DNA of 64,000 nt, taken from positions 17,065-81,064 of the forward strand of contig CAZMLE010000009.1 in the NCBI GenBank assembly GCA_964567045.1, read 5' to 3'. The notes under the pieces are model-generated. The model was not told the DNA's origin. It did no database searches and worked only from the letters and a program-made list of their open reading frames with translations. Positions 26,157 through 35,900 of the stretch are shown in pieces. The position numbers and the translations under genes were made by a program. Each line of letters opens with the position of its first letter. The first letter of the stretch is position 1. The DNA is from JAFNGF01 sp964567045 (lineage in GTDB: Bacteria > Planctomycetota > Phycisphaerae > Sedimentisphaerales > Anaerobacaceae).

Positions 26157-27512
26157 ATGAAGCGTGGACTGATATTACTGATAATTGTGACAGGGATTTC
26201 TGCTGCCGAAGCGAAGGTGGACTTAGTGACGCTTCCATTGCGGGATACGGTTCAGCTTACCATTTATAACTCTGCGGATATGACATTAGTGCGGGAAAGC
26301 AGGGCACTGACCTTAAAGCAGGGAAAAAACGCCTTACAGTTTTCCTGGGCTAATACTCTTATTGATCCTACCAGTCTTGAGATGCTGCCTAAAGCCGATG
26401 CAGATAAGATTGACATAGCTGAGCTGGTCTATCCGCCCAGGGTACAGAACTTAGGTTTATGGAACATCGAAAGCAAACTAAGCGGCAAAGTGCCGGTAGA
26501 GATTACATACCTTACAAGCGGCCTAACGTGGCGTGCGTTTTATATGGGCACACTCTCGCAGGATGAAAAGGCGATGCGTCTTCAAGGCTACGTTCGGGTC
26601 ACCAATAATAGCGGCGAAGACTACGAGAATGCCCAGACGCGCCTTATCGTCGGCAAGGTTCACATACTTGACCAGATTGCTGAGCTTGCCCGCAGACAGT
26701 ACCCTTACGGCAGACCGGGCGAGCCGGTGCTGGTACCAGAGGCAACTGGAATATCAAAATACGGAATGGCACGCGCTCGTGATGCGTTCGAGGTGGCTGG
26801 CGCGCTAGGTGCCAAGCCGAAGGAAATCAAGAAGGAAGGTCTTAGCGAGTACTTTTTGTACACGATAGAAGGTACAGAGACGATTCCGACCGGCTGGTCG
26901 AAAAGGCTGATTAGCTTTGATGTGGAGGATGTGCCGGTAGTGAATCTATATAAATATGAGGAGGAAAGATACGGGCAAAATGTGTTCCGGTTCTTAAGTT
27001 TCAAAAACGATAAAGAGCACAAGTTAGGCGAGACGCCCATACCCGGCGGGATGCTAAAGGTCTATAGAACCGCTGATGATAAGGGGCATTTATCTTACAC
27101 GGGCCAATCTGCGTTTAAGTACATTCCCGTGGATGATGATGTTGAGCTTAATCTTGGTCCGGTAGCTAATGTTGTTGTTGAGCCGACGCTGATGGACTAT
27201 AAGACGGCCAACTACCGGCTCGATAGGAACCGCAACATCTCCGGCTGGGACGAGATTTGCACGTTTAAGCTGGAGGTCAAGAACACGCGGGATATTGCGG
27301 TCAAGGTTGAGATTCAGCGTAATTTCGATACTCCATACTGGACGCTGACCAGGAGCGGCGAGTTTGGTGATTTTGAGCAAGTTGATCTTGATACCGTCAA
27401 ATTCACGCTCCAGTTGAAGCCTCGGTCACAGCGCCAATTCACTTACATTGTGACAATATATCAAGGGACACGGGCTGAGGAGGCTACCCGGCAGATTCGC
27501 CTTCGAGGCTGA
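26157..27512 (+). CDS. Secreted DUF4139-domain protein, tandem copy 2
   Basis: 451 residues, signal peptide 'LILLIIVTGISAAEA'. Apart from the signal peptide, the central linker (about 26720-26820, VLVPEATGISKYGMARARDA...) and the last ~20 residues, it matches copy 1 almost residue for residue, including long blocks of identical DNA (for example 26880-26980 against 25490-25590). It therefore arose by recent tandem duplication or has been kept similar by gene conversion. It lies 38 bp after copy 1. Its 3' end overlaps the convergent minus-strand membrane-protein gene by 29 bp. Confidence 0.85.
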   Translation: MKRGLILLIIVTGISAAEAKVDLVTLPLRDTVQLTIYNSADMTLVRESRALTLKQGKNALQFSWANTLIDPTSLEMLPKADADKIDIAELVYPPRVQNLGLWNIESKLSGKVPVEITYLTSGLTWRAFYMGTLSQDEKAMRLQGYVRVTNNSGEDYENAQTRLIVGKVHILDQIAELARRQYPYGRPGEPVLVPEATGISKYGMARARDAFEVAGALGAKPKEIKKEGLSEYFLYTIEGTETIPTGWSKRLISFDVEDVPVVNLYKYEEERYGQNVFRFLSFKNDKEHKLGETPIPGGMLKVYRTADDKGHLSYTGQSAFKYIPVDDDVELNLGPVANVVVEPTLMDYKTANYRLDRNRNISGWDEICTFKLEVKNTRDIAVKVEIQRNFDTPYWTLTRSGEFGDFEQVDLDTVKFTLQLKPRSQRQFTYIVTIYQGTRAEEATRQIRLRG

Positions 27513-28455
27513 AGACATCGAAGTCTGGGCCAAACTGGCGCAAGTAATACAGCGAATATGCTCTCTCAAAAACCAGCAAAGGCAAAAGAATAACAGTGCC
27601 GATATAGGGAATCAATAGCAGTATGCTTATGCAGCAAAGGCAGCATCCTATACAAAAACCAATAGCAATAATCGCACCAATAGTAATTGCTATTACAATT
27701 TGAAAAAGCAGGTACAAAGCAAAACGCAGCTTGTTTGCTGAGAGGATGGTCATAAACTCTCGCCAACCTGCTAAGCAACTTGATGCCCGCAAAAACATAA
27801 TTGGTATGACGAAATCCATAGTGAATTTTTTCACTAAGAATAACGCTATTAACAGAACAAGTATGAGCAGGCCGAGGACGACAATGCCAGAAATAGAGGC
27901 TACAAGTGGGCCAGTTCGGGAGGCCATCATAATAATAAGTAAAACAATGCCAAAGATCGGCAAGCCTACGACTGGCAAGCTAATGATGCCCAGAACGATT
28001 CGGAACAGAAAGAGGCTATTGGCTTGCTTTCTGAATTTCTGCCAGGGGACTTTGATCTCGGCTTTGTTTTTCGCCACGCAGTGAAGGAACATGAATCGTC
28101 CCCGGCTGTTTAGCCACGTGATAAGAAGAGCGATCCCTACAATCAGCACAACGACGATGACAGCCACAGGAATTATCCAGTACAAATTGTCCAGGAGGTA
28201 TTCTTTGGCCTCGTTAAGGGCGTGTCCTATCTGGGCGTCATGTCCTTGTCTATGAGGGACGTTGATGTTAGGACCGCCTCCATGTCCTCCGCCCCCTCCG
28301 CCCCCATCGCTTCCCAGATACGCCAGCCAGGCACAGAAACCAATCACGAACCACTTGCGCAGATCGAAGGGCCTAAAAAGCATGATTTTGACCCTATCGA
28401 TAGCGGGTGTTATGGGGTCGATGACACTAACTCTATCCGGTCTTTCCGTAGTCAT
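27484..28455 (-). CDS. Multi-pass membrane protein of unknown function
   Basis: 323 residues. After 'FRPFDLRKWFVIGFCAWLAY' comes a Gly/His-rich loop (GGGGGGGHGGGPN), then about five to six long hydrophobic helices, e.g. 'WIIPVAVIVVVLIVGIALLI', 'GIVVLGLLILVLLIALFLV' and a Cys-rich helix 'IGFCIGCCLCCISILLLIP'. The arrangement resembles membrane domains associated with glycerophosphodiester phosphodiesterases (DUF7544-like), but I cannot confirm the family. It is the third gene of a tightly coupled operon: its ATG overlaps the stop of the small membrane protein gene by four bases (ATGA). A role in the signal path of the sigma factor, or as its regulated target, is possible. Confidence 0.6.
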   Translation of the reverse strand: MTTERPDRVSVIDPITPAIDRVKIMLFRPFDLRKWFVIGFCAWLAYLGSDGGGGGGGHGGGPNINVPHRQGHDAQIGHALNEAKEYLLDNLYWIIPVAVIVVVLIVGIALLITWLNSRGRFMFLHCVAKNKAEIKVPWQKFRKQANSLFLFRIVLGIISLPVVGLPIFGIVLLIIMMASRTGPLVASISGIVVLGLLILVLLIALFLVKKFTMDFVIPIMFLRASSCLAGWREFMTILSANKLRFALYLLFQIVIAITIGAIIAIGFCIGCCLCCISILLLIPYIGTVILLPLLVFERAYSLYYLRQFGPDFDVFSLEGESAG

Positions 28456-28826
28456 ACTATAAGTCCTCCAAGATAATTGAGCCAGTTGCCAAACGTGGTC
28501 ATAATAGCCATTGCCGCCAGGCAGCTATTTACCTTCAGTAGAGCAGCGACTACAAAGGCTAAACACGCCGCACAGGCAGCGGCACTCATAGCAGCCCAGC
28601 CGATGGCTTTATCCAGCCAGCTAACTTTCACCAGGATATTCTCTCTGATGCGTTTATTTGCCGCTACAGAACGATTGAGCTCACCAAGAACATTACTTAT
28701 CAGGGACTGTGTAAATGCCTCAGTGGGTTTATTTGGATCGCAAGTCAGTTTCACCAGTCGCGAGAGATTCTTATCTAATAGGATAATACCATTGTAGTAG
28801 AACGAATTGTCATTTTCTCGCTTCAT
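28452..28826 (-). CDS. Small membrane protein, candidate anti-sigma factor
   Basis: 124 residues. The N-terminal half is soluble and charged ('LVKLTCDPNKPTEAFTQSLI', 'ELNRSVAANKRIRENILVK'). The C-terminal half has two hydrophobic helices ('AAMSAAACAACLAFVVAALL' and 'CLAAMAIMTTFGNWLNYLGG'). No zinc-finger motif is seen. Its start overlaps the stop of the sigma-factor gene by four bases and its stop overlaps the next start by four bases. Position and topology (cytoplasmic N-terminus, membrane C-terminus) fit an anti-sigma factor, but there is no sequence match to a known family that I recognise. Confidence 0.5.
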   Translation of the reverse strand: MKRENDNSFYYNGIILLDKNLSRLVKLTCDPNKPTEAFTQSLISNVLGELNRSVAANKRIRENILVKVSWLDKAIGWAAMSAAACAACLAFVVAALLKVNSCLAAMAIMTTFGNWLNYLGGLIV

Positions 28827-29431
28827 AGTCTTTGCCCTTCGACATCTTGAATCGCCACGCGTTTAAGCTCCTGGCGAAGAGAGATCCTTGCCCTGTATAA
28901 CATGCTGTGCACAGCCTTTTCCGTCACGTTCATCTGTCGGGAGATATCACGTGCATCAAGCCCTTCGATATACTTTGCTTTTAGCACGGCCTGTTCCTTC
29001 GGTTCCAGTCGGCTCAGCGCCGAGCGGACAATCAAGGCTGTCTCCTGGCGTTCGAGCACTTCATCAGGAAGCGGCCGGGTGTCAATTGCCGCAAAGTAGC
29101 TGCTGATGTCGCCGTTGGGACTTGGCCGGCTCGCACGCTTTCTCGCCTCAAGGTTGATGTTGTTGCGTGCGATGCCGAGAACCCATTCTTCGGGACTGCC
29201 CTTTGAGGGATCATAGCTGTTGCGTCCGCGGACGGCGTCAAAAACCGTCTTTTGCACGAGCTCCTCGGCGAGCGAAGGATTCGGCCAGCGCCTCACAAAC
29301 AAACCGTAAAGCCTGGGAATCTGTTGGTTGATAAACTCTCGCCATATTTCAGCATCACCTTCGGCGAATCCCAGCCAGCTTCGTTGTTCTAATCCTTCTG
29401 GCACTTTTTTCAGTTTTCCTTTCCGGCACAA
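28823..29431 (-). CDS. RNA polymerase sigma factor, ECF type
   Basis: Up to 202 residues. The first codon is TTG at 29431; a GTG nine codons later sits behind AAAGGA and is an equally good start. Region 2: 'AEIWREFINQQIPRLYGLFV', 'PSLAEELVQKTVFDAVRGR', 'PEEWVLGIARNNINLEARKR'. Region 4: 'LEPKEQAVLKAKYIEGLDA' and helix-turn-helix 'DISRQMNVTEKAVHSMLYRA'. It heads a three-gene operon with four-base overlaps at both junctions, so the products are likely made in fixed ratio. It is the second ECF unit within 9 kb; the two sigma factors are not close in sequence. Confidence 0.88.
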   Translation of the reverse strand: MCRKGKLKKVPEGLEQRSWLGFAEGDAEIWREFINQQIPRLYGLFVRRWPNPSLAEELVQKTVFDAVRGRNSYDPSKGSPEEWVLGIARNNINLEARKRASRPSPNGDISSYFAAIDTRPLPDEVLERQETALIVRSALSRLEPKEQAVLKAKYIEGLDARDISRQMNVTEKAVHSMLYRARISLRQELKRVAIQDVEGQRL

Positions 29432-29539
29432 GTTTCTACTATTATTATGCGCGCAGAGAGCGAATTACTCAGGCTTTTTCGATATTTTGCTCTGGTTCGT
29501 TGATTTTCAGTGCTGCGAAGTGGCTTGACTAACCGCGAT

Positions 29540-29812
29540 TCACGACTGGGGTTTTTCCTGCCGCTGTTTGAGCAGGCGCAGCTCTTTGTGGATCGGCCAG
29601 TCGGCAAAGGCGAGGAAAAAGGGCATAATGATACTTACTATGGGCAGGAGCAACAGTAAGCCCAGCGCCCAACTATAGCCAGCTTTGGAAAAAAGCTTAC
29701 ACCAGATCAGCAGGGTTATCGCCAGAGATATCAGGACGAGCAACCCTACAAACAACACGGCAAATACAATCAATACAGGCTCCGCATCTGCGTGCTGAGG
29801 GTAGTGGTACAT
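29540..29812 (-). CDS. Small two-helix membrane protein
   Basis: 90 residues. The ATG at 29812 is preceded by a perfect GGAGGT at seven bases; an ATG 15 bp upstream overlaps that site and is less likely. Two transmembrane helices are visible, 'VLIVFAVLFVGLLVLISLAI' running on into 'TLLIWCKLF', and 'WALGLLLLLPIVSIIMPFFL', then a charged tail ('HKELRLLKQRQEKPQS'). This resembles short DUF805/PLDc_N-like membrane proteins but is not assignable. It stands alone, 108 bp upstream of nothing co-directional but the sigma operon. Confidence 0.6.
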   Translation of the reverse strand: MYHYPQHADAEPVLIVFAVLFVGLLVLISLAITLLIWCKLFSKAGYSWALGLLLLLPIVSIIMPFFLAFADWPIHKELRLLKQRQEKPQS

Positions 29813-29954
29813 GTGTGCGACCTCCATTTCTTCCCTTTCGATTGGTTTAGAAAATCAAGTCCTCGGCGATATCATCAGCGCCACGTGTGTGTAGCATAGT
29901 GCGTGGAAGTCTATTTGCAAGAAAAATCTGCCCGTCAACGAGACAATTGTGGAG

Positions 29955-31790
29955 TCATAATTTGCTCAATCTGACTATGGCTTGCGCAACTCGGTCTCGT
30001 TGCGCCTCGATGGGCGCAGGGTCTCTGGTAAATGTTGTCATATCCTTTGTGATGTCTTCGGTCACCTCAAGCAGGGTAGAAAAGTCCTTGTGCTGCTCAG
30101 GAGTGAGTTTATCCTTTTTGGCGTTGAGTAACCTGCGCAGAATAGCAAGGTATTCGTAGTCTTCGATGCCGTCACGGAGCATTTCCCAGCGGATACTATC
30201 AACCGGCCCTTGGAGAACCGGCTCAGCCGGGTGGGCATCGGCGGCAGTCTCGGGCGGATAAATAAATCGCCCGTCGCCGTTGCCCCAGGGCCTTTTTTCA
30301 CCTTTGGGCGTGTCGTAGCCTGACCGCCAGCCCATCGGGTCCTCATAAGGGTTCTGTGGATGCTCCGGATCGGGATAGGCGGTAGGACTTGTCCAGTAAT
30401 TTGTCTGCCAGACAAGGATGCCGTCGATTTTTCGCTGCCAGGTTTGCCAGAGCCAGACGCGCAGTTCTGTGCCCGGGTGGTCGATAAACAAGGTGCAGTA
30501 CGGGGCCTTTGGGCCGGTGCAGACGTACCACCAGAATTTCTCGCCGTGCTCGCGCCGCTTTTCGGCAGGTTCGTGCTGGTAATTATTTGAGACAGGGCAC
30601 CAGATGTCAGGCCCGCCGACAAGGTTCGGCTCGACCTGTTCGGTGAGCATTCGGTTAATATCAGGGGCGGCGTCTTTCAACTTTCTAAAGCCGTTCATAA
30701 CAAACTCGTAGTCTTTGGGAGCAGGCTCATCGAACCAGTATACGTAGGCTTCGTCGAGCCAGCCTTTGTCGCGCAGGTGTTCCTGGACCTGACGGCAGTA
30801 CGCGCTAAAAGCAGCCTTGTAGTGAGCTGTGTCCTCCTTGAAGCCGAGAAGCTCCGGCTCGTGTCGTGCGTGAAAACTTCCGCCGCCAAGACCGGGGATG
30901 TGCAGGCAAAAGGAATTGAAATGATAATAATCAATCGCACGCTGCATCGCATTGTCCCATGCTGTCCAGTCAAAGACGGGCGTCAGTTGTTCGGGCTTGG
31001 TAGATTCGGTGATTTTTGGCCAGGTGACATTGATGCCATCCAGCGGCGCGGGGTCATAAGGCGAGATATGGTGTGCGCTGAAATTAGCCCAATACTTTTC
31101 GAGGACCTGCCGCTTCTGTGCCGGCTCGGAAAGGTTTTGATAGCGAAATACATTTCCCGGGGAAAAGCCGTAGGCGGTTGTGCAGGTCATCCGGTCGGGC
31201 AGTACAAAATCGTAGACCACCACGTTGACTGTGACAGTAGCGTTGAAGTTCTCCGCGGATAGGTGAATATGGCCGGTGTACGTTCCTGCCGGCACCGTGC
31301 TGGGGACTTTCACCCGAATCCAGAACGGCTGATTTTTGTTGGCTTCGAGATCGACTGGGCCGCCTAATCGTGGCAGCGGGTCAGGCCAAAGACCGGGCAC
31401 AGAACTTTTGTCTGTAGGCTTTGTGACATTGACGTATCGCACTTTGAGTATTTCGATATTCTCTGCGGGAATGACAGCGTTGCCCGGTCCGGTGAATGCG
31501 AATGTGTTGGCGTGTATGGTAAAGCCCTTCAAGTGGGATTTTGGCCGAACAACCAATTGCGCTGCCTCGGCTTCATTGCGGGCGGCGCGGATAATAATGG
31601 CTTTGCCTTTTGTTTCCGGCAGCGGTTTGTCGGGGCTTATCTTCCAGCCGGACGAGGCCCACCACAAACCGACCTGCTCGCTGGATGTCGGGAGTAATTG
31701 ACCGTAGGACATGTCAAAATAATCGCTGGTTTGAGCACACAGAATTTGGCTGCCGAAGAACATCACTATGCAAAGCATTTTTCTTGCCAT
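29955..31790 (-). CDS. Secreted DUF4091-domain protein (glycoside-hydrolase-like)
   Basis: 611 residues with signal peptide ('LCIVMFFGSQILCAQ'). The N-terminal beta-sandwich is followed by a TIM-barrel-like region with 'DEPAPKDYEFV' (typical acidic pair of this family) and a C-terminal 'DSIRWEMLRDGIEDYEYLAI', the signature of DUF4091 proteins. DUF4091 is common in planctomycete and Bacteroidetes carbohydrate loci and is assumed to be a glycan-active enzyme, but activities are poorly known. The 'VPSTVPAGTYTGHIHLSAEN' segment is the usual accessory sandwich. It is on the minus strand, downstream of tsaB with 89 bp between. Confidence 0.85.
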   Translation of the reverse strand: MARKMLCIVMFFGSQILCAQTSDYFDMSYGQLLPTSSEQVGLWWASSGWKISPDKPLPETKGKAIIIRAARNEAEAAQLVVRPKSHLKGFTIHANTFAFTGPGNAVIPAENIEILKVRYVNVTKPTDKSSVPGLWPDPLPRLGGPVDLEANKNQPFWIRVKVPSTVPAGTYTGHIHLSAENFNATVTVNVVVYDFVLPDRMTCTTAYGFSPGNVFRYQNLSEPAQKRQVLEKYWANFSAHHISPYDPAPLDGINVTWPKITESTKPEQLTPVFDWTAWDNAMQRAIDYYHFNSFCLHIPGLGGGSFHARHEPELLGFKEDTAHYKAAFSAYCRQVQEHLRDKGWLDEAYVYWFDEPAPKDYEFVMNGFRKLKDAAPDINRMLTEQVEPNLVGGPDIWCPVSNNYQHEPAEKRREHGEKFWWYVCTGPKAPYCTLFIDHPGTELRVWLWQTWQRKIDGILVWQTNYWTSPTAYPDPEHPQNPYEDPMGWRSGYDTPKGEKRPWGNGDGRFIYPPETAADAHPAEPVLQGPVDSIRWEMLRDGIEDYEYLAILRRLLNAKKDKLTPEQHKDFSTLLEVTEDITKDMTTFTRDPAPIEAQRDRVAQAIVRLSKL

Positions 31791-31860
31791 AACGCACCCC
31801 TTTTTTGCCGAAATTCAAAAGCCAAAGGGCAAAGACCAAGTCTTTACAATCCAGTGGACG

Positions 31861-31908
31861 ACTTCCTTAATTTTACATTTTACATTTTGCATTTTGAATT
31901 TTCATTCG
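31861..31908. repeat. TTTTACATTTTGCATTTTGAATTTT word repeat overlapping the tsaB stop
   Basis: Tandem variants of ATTTTACATTTTGC/GAATTTTC. On the minus strand they read GAA AAT TCA AAA TGC AAA ATG TAA, giving TsaB its last residues ENSKCKM and its stop. Confidence 0.7.
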
Positions 31909-32671
31909 TCAATCTGCATGGCGGATTAATCTTTTTTATTCTGACATCCGGTCTCCGCAAATAATTGGGCTGTAAAGTTAATGGGTCGGTGAATTGGCCG
32001 GCTAAGGCCTTTTGCCAGCCGAGTAAGTGAACCTTGCTCGCCCGCGGACTCCAATACCTTTCTTCAAAAAACCGGATGCCCTTGGCGCTGAATCTATCCT
32101 TATAATATAATAGGCCGTCGCCAAGCAAGCAAATCTGCTTATCAATTCGGGCAAACCTTTCGACGAATTGTGTAGCGGTCATCAGGGAATCTGGGACGAC
32201 TTTCTTCCAGATTGCGTCGCTCGTATATTCGTAAACGGCGACGAAGAATTGGTTGCGTTTGGCATCAAGAATGGCAGCGACTCTTTCGTCGCTCGTGACT
32301 CGTGTCTCGTTACTCGAATTTCGAACCACGCAATCTGGGGTCATGTCAAGTACATTTGCGGCAATTACGTCCAGTGTATCGACTGCAACGATTCGTGCAC
32401 CGTTGGCCAGGTGCATTGTTTTTGCCAAAGTGGTTGCTATGCGCAGGCCGGTGAAACTGCCTGGGCCGATGGAGATGTGGATTTGCTCGATCTGGCGGGG
32501 TTTTAGGCCGAAGCGCTCCATCAGGCCTAAGATGGCAGGAAATATCTCGGCACTGTGCCGCATCGGGCCGGAGAAGGTGGTTTCGGCCAGCAATCTCTCG
32601 CCAAGTGCCACGGCGACTGAGCCGGCTCTGCTGGATGTTTCCACGGCTAATATCAGCGGTTCTGGCGTCAT
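31880..32671 (-). CDS. tsaB: tRNA threonylcarbamoyladenosine biosynthesis protein TsaB, with repeat insert
   Basis: 263 residues. TsaB is the non-catalytic ASKHA-fold partner of TsaD in making t6A37 of ANN-decoding tRNAs. The diagnostic blocks are 'LILAVETSSRAGSVAVAL', 'RHSAEIFPAI' and 'SIGPGSFTGLRIATTLAKTM' followed by 'VAVDTLDVIAAN'. Residues ~116-131 (RNSSNETRVTSDERVA) interrupt the strand that normally reads '...VLDAR...' and come from a GACTCGTGACTCG-type repeat (plus strand 32278-32326), in frame. The C-terminus also ends inside a repeat. As the t6A pathway is essential in most bacteria, the insert is presumably tolerated. The gene overlaps no neighbour; the next gene upstream (secretin) is divergent. 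Confidence 0.9.
   Translation of the reverse strand: MTPEPLILAVETSSRAGSVAVALGERLLAETTFSGPMRHSAEIFPAILGLMERFGLKPRQIEQIHISIGPGSFTGLRIATTLAKTMHLANGARIVAVDTLDVIAANVLDMTPDCVVRNSSNETRVTSDERVAAILDAKRNQFFVAVYEYTSDAIWKKVVPDSLMTATQFVERFARIDKQICLLGDGLLYYKDRFSAKGIRFFEERYWSPRASKVHLLGWQKALAGQFTDPLTLQPNYLRRPDVRIKKINPPCRLTNENSKCKM
32278..32326. repeat. GACTCGTGACTCG-type repeat inside tsaB
   Basis: CGTCGCTCGTGACTCGTGTC and CGTTACTCGAATTTCGAA are tandem variants of one word. The same family, in two orientations, is inside aroA at 58526-58602. It is in frame with TsaB. Confidence 0.8.
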
Positions 32672-32979
32672 ATCGACTGTTTTGGACGGCTGCGTTTTTT
32701 CACCTGATACTTGACAGCTTCATTGTGCCTATAAAAAACGTCTGTTCGGTGACTAATTCTTTTCGGGTTTTTCCAAACATCCCATTTTACCAGATTACAA
32801 ATCCAAATATTATCGGTCAGGGGAGCACAAATCGAATTTTTCTCTTGCAAAAAGAAATATTTTTTTATAAAGTGAAACATTATAAGGCCAACCTACATCT
32901 TGAATTGGAGGTTGTAGATACTGTACGATTTGCCATAGGGTTCCCGATAGGGTGATCTGTTATAGGCAGGAGGTTAGGT
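32672..32979 (+). promoter_or_regulatory. 308-bp divergent intergenic region; possible secretin promoter
   Basis: There is no convincing gene here. The stretch is AT-rich in its centre. TTGCAA (32845-32850) and TATAAA (32866-32871) are spaced by 15 bp, which is short for a sigma70-type promoter and so only a weak candidate. AGGAGGT at 32969-32975 is a strong ribosome site for the TTG start of the secretin gene. The region must also serve the divergent tsaB gene. Confidence 0.3.
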
Positions 32980-35900
32980 TTGAGCAAGCCGAGTTTCCTA
33001 ATCGAATCCTTGGGCATAAAGCCTTTGTCGATTATTCTGCTACTGTTTGTGCTACTGGTAGCGGTCCCATCGGAGGTAGTCCCGTCTCAACCACAAGAAG
33101 TCGGCGAAGACCAGATGATGCGCCAGGTGGTGCAGTACCTGATTCAGGTCGGCACGGATCAGTTCCAACGTGGTTACTACCCCCAGGCAGAAAAGACCTT
33201 GCTTATGGCCCAGGGCTATCAGGAGTATCTGACTGTTGCTGAGCGCAGCAGGCTAAACGAGTTTCTGGAAAAGACTCACAAAGCCGCGCTCGAGAGAGAA
33301 CTGGTGCTGAAGCATAAGCAAACGGCTGCTGACTTAATTGCCAAGGGCGAGCTAATCGCAGTCAAGGCACATCTGGAGAGAATCAAGGATAGTCAGTTCT
33401 TAACCGAAACCGAGAGGAAGGAAGTAGCCGGCCAACTTCAGCAAATAGACCGTCAGATAGGCGGGGGTAAACCGCCTCCCAAGAGGCCCGAAGAGTCTGA
33501 GCCTTTGGTCGCGCCGGCGCCGCAGAAAGTCGCCGAAGAGCCTAACAAAGCGAGAGAACAGGTCGACGGGCGCACAAAACAAATTGCCGAGCTTTATTAC
33601 CGCAGCTTGAATTACTACCGCACCGGTCAGCTTGAAAAGGCGCGCGAAGGTTTTATCGAGGTCATAAATAGCGGCTTGATCCCACCACTTATGGCCAAGA
33701 CGTTGCAAGGTGATATTGCGCGAATCGATGGTATTCTGGGGCCGAGGCAGGTAGAGATCAAACCTCTTTCCTTGGAAGAAGAAAAACCCCAGCAGAAGTT
33801 GCCGGAGCCTGTCCCGAGCCGGGTCGAGGGAGCGACCAGTGTACCGGTGATTGAGCCGACGGCTCAGCAGAAAACCCAGCCCGAACCTGAGCCTCAGGTA
33901 ACGGCTCAACCGGAAAAGCCCGCTCTGGAAATCTTCGCCGCTCCGGAGGTTACCTCACAGGTGACTGAGCAAGGCAGCTATATTGAACAGATCAATCGAC
34001 GCAGAAGTATTATCCGGAGTCATACCCAAGCGGTTGTTAGCGATGCTGTGGACAAAGCACAAAGATATATGAGTCAGGGCCAGTTCGATAAGGCCAAAGA
34101 GGTCGTCGGTGGGGCACAGGCCGTGGTTGACAACAGCCAGCTTCAGCTCGGCGATGAGCTTTTCAAGAGTTATAGCAACGAGCTAAACCAGTTGGACCGC
34201 AAGATTAGCCAAGCGACGCAAGAAAAGGCTCGGCAGTTGGACGAGCAGAAACGTAGCGAAGCAACCGAAGCTCAACGCCTGTTTAGAGAGCAGATGGAGG
34301 CGGAAAAACAGAAAAGAATAGTGTCGTTGATGGAAAGCGCCAAATCTTATCAAAAGCAGCAGAAGTATGAAGCTGCTCTCGGTCAGTTGGAAACCTTGCT
34401 GGCTTTGGACCCTCAAAATGATGACGCCCTCGTGTTGAAGGACACGCTGGAAGATATGGTTTACTTCCGCAAACAGTGGGAATTGCGGAAGGAATCAGAT
34501 AAACAGAGGGCAGATATTCTCCTGAAAACAGGTGAATCTGCGATCCCGTTTGCTCAGGACCTTGTCTATCCTAAGAATTGGCGGGAGATTGTTGAGAAAC
34601 CGACGCGCCAGCCTGACAAGCCGATCGGGCTCGACCCGGCTGATGTGGCTGTGTATGAACAACTGGAACAGGTTGTTGACCTTTCACGGTTATCGCCTAC
34701 CACGCCTCTTAGTGAGGCGATAGATACAATCAAAAATGTCGTCGCGCCGCCGCTGAAGGTAGTTGTACTCTGGCGAGACCTCCTTGATAACGCTGAGATT
34801 GAGCCGACTACGGCGATCAATATGGATGGGATACCTGCGGTCCGGCTGGGCACTGCACTGGAGAATCTATTGAAAGCGGTAGCCGGCGGATTCGCAGAAC
34901 TCGGCTATGTGGTTGACAGGGGAGTCATCACCATAGCAACTGTGGCGTCGCTTCCGAGCAAGATGGAGACGCGAGTCTACGATATTACCGACCTTGTCGG
35001 TGAACCTGCCAATTTCCGTCAGATGGGCGGCATGGGCATGATGGGCATGGGTGGCATGGGTGGCATGGGCATGGGCGGCATGGGTGGCTATGGCATGGGC
35101 GGTATGGGCGGCATGGGCGGTATGGGCGGCATGGGTGGCTACGGCGGTGGCTATGGCGGGACGAGTGGCTATGGCGGCACGAGTGGCTATGGCGGTACGA
35201 GTGGCTACGGCGGCGGTACGAGTGGCTACGGCGGCGGTGGCTATGGCGGCATGGGGGGCATGGGTGGCTATGGCGGCATGGGCGGTGGTTATGGTGGCAT
35301 GGGAGGCTACGGCGGCGGTATGGGAGGCTACGGCGGCGGTATGGGCGGCTACGGCGGCGGTATGGGCGGCTATGGCGGCGGCATGGGCGGCATGGGCGGC
35401 TATGGCATGGGCGGCATGGGCATGCAGGACACGAGCATCTACCGAGCGCAAGACCTGGTTACGCTTATTGAGAATACCATCCAGCCGGATACCTGGTATG
35501 ACACCAGTGACACAGGAGAGGGCAGCATAACGACATATCCAAGCGGCCAGCAGCCTAAAAAGCTTGCCGTCTACCAAACTCGCGAAGTTCATAATGAGAT
35601 CGAAAAGTTGCTTAAGGAGCTGCGAGTAGCCCTTGGGTATCAAGTCTCGATAGAGGCGAGATTCCTCGTGGTAAGTGAGAATTTCCTTGAAGATATCGGT
35701 CTTGATGTAGACTTTAGCTATAATCTTGGTGGTAAGTGGGGTTTGGTTACAGTCGCACAATCTTCAGCTTCGGGCGCTGCATCTGAAGCAACAAAGATTT
35801 CGGGCACTTTAGGCGGGGGGGAGTATGCAGCCGCTTCAGTAACCGGCGGTTATGGAAGTATCCTTGATGATTTGCAGGTGAGTTTCATTCTACGCATGAC

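Noticed and set aside
34867..35760. Minus-strand frame rich in Ala-His (HAAHAAIA...) opposite the secretin
   Set aside because: It is the antisense of the GGMGGYGG tract; composition only, no family pattern and no ribosome site.
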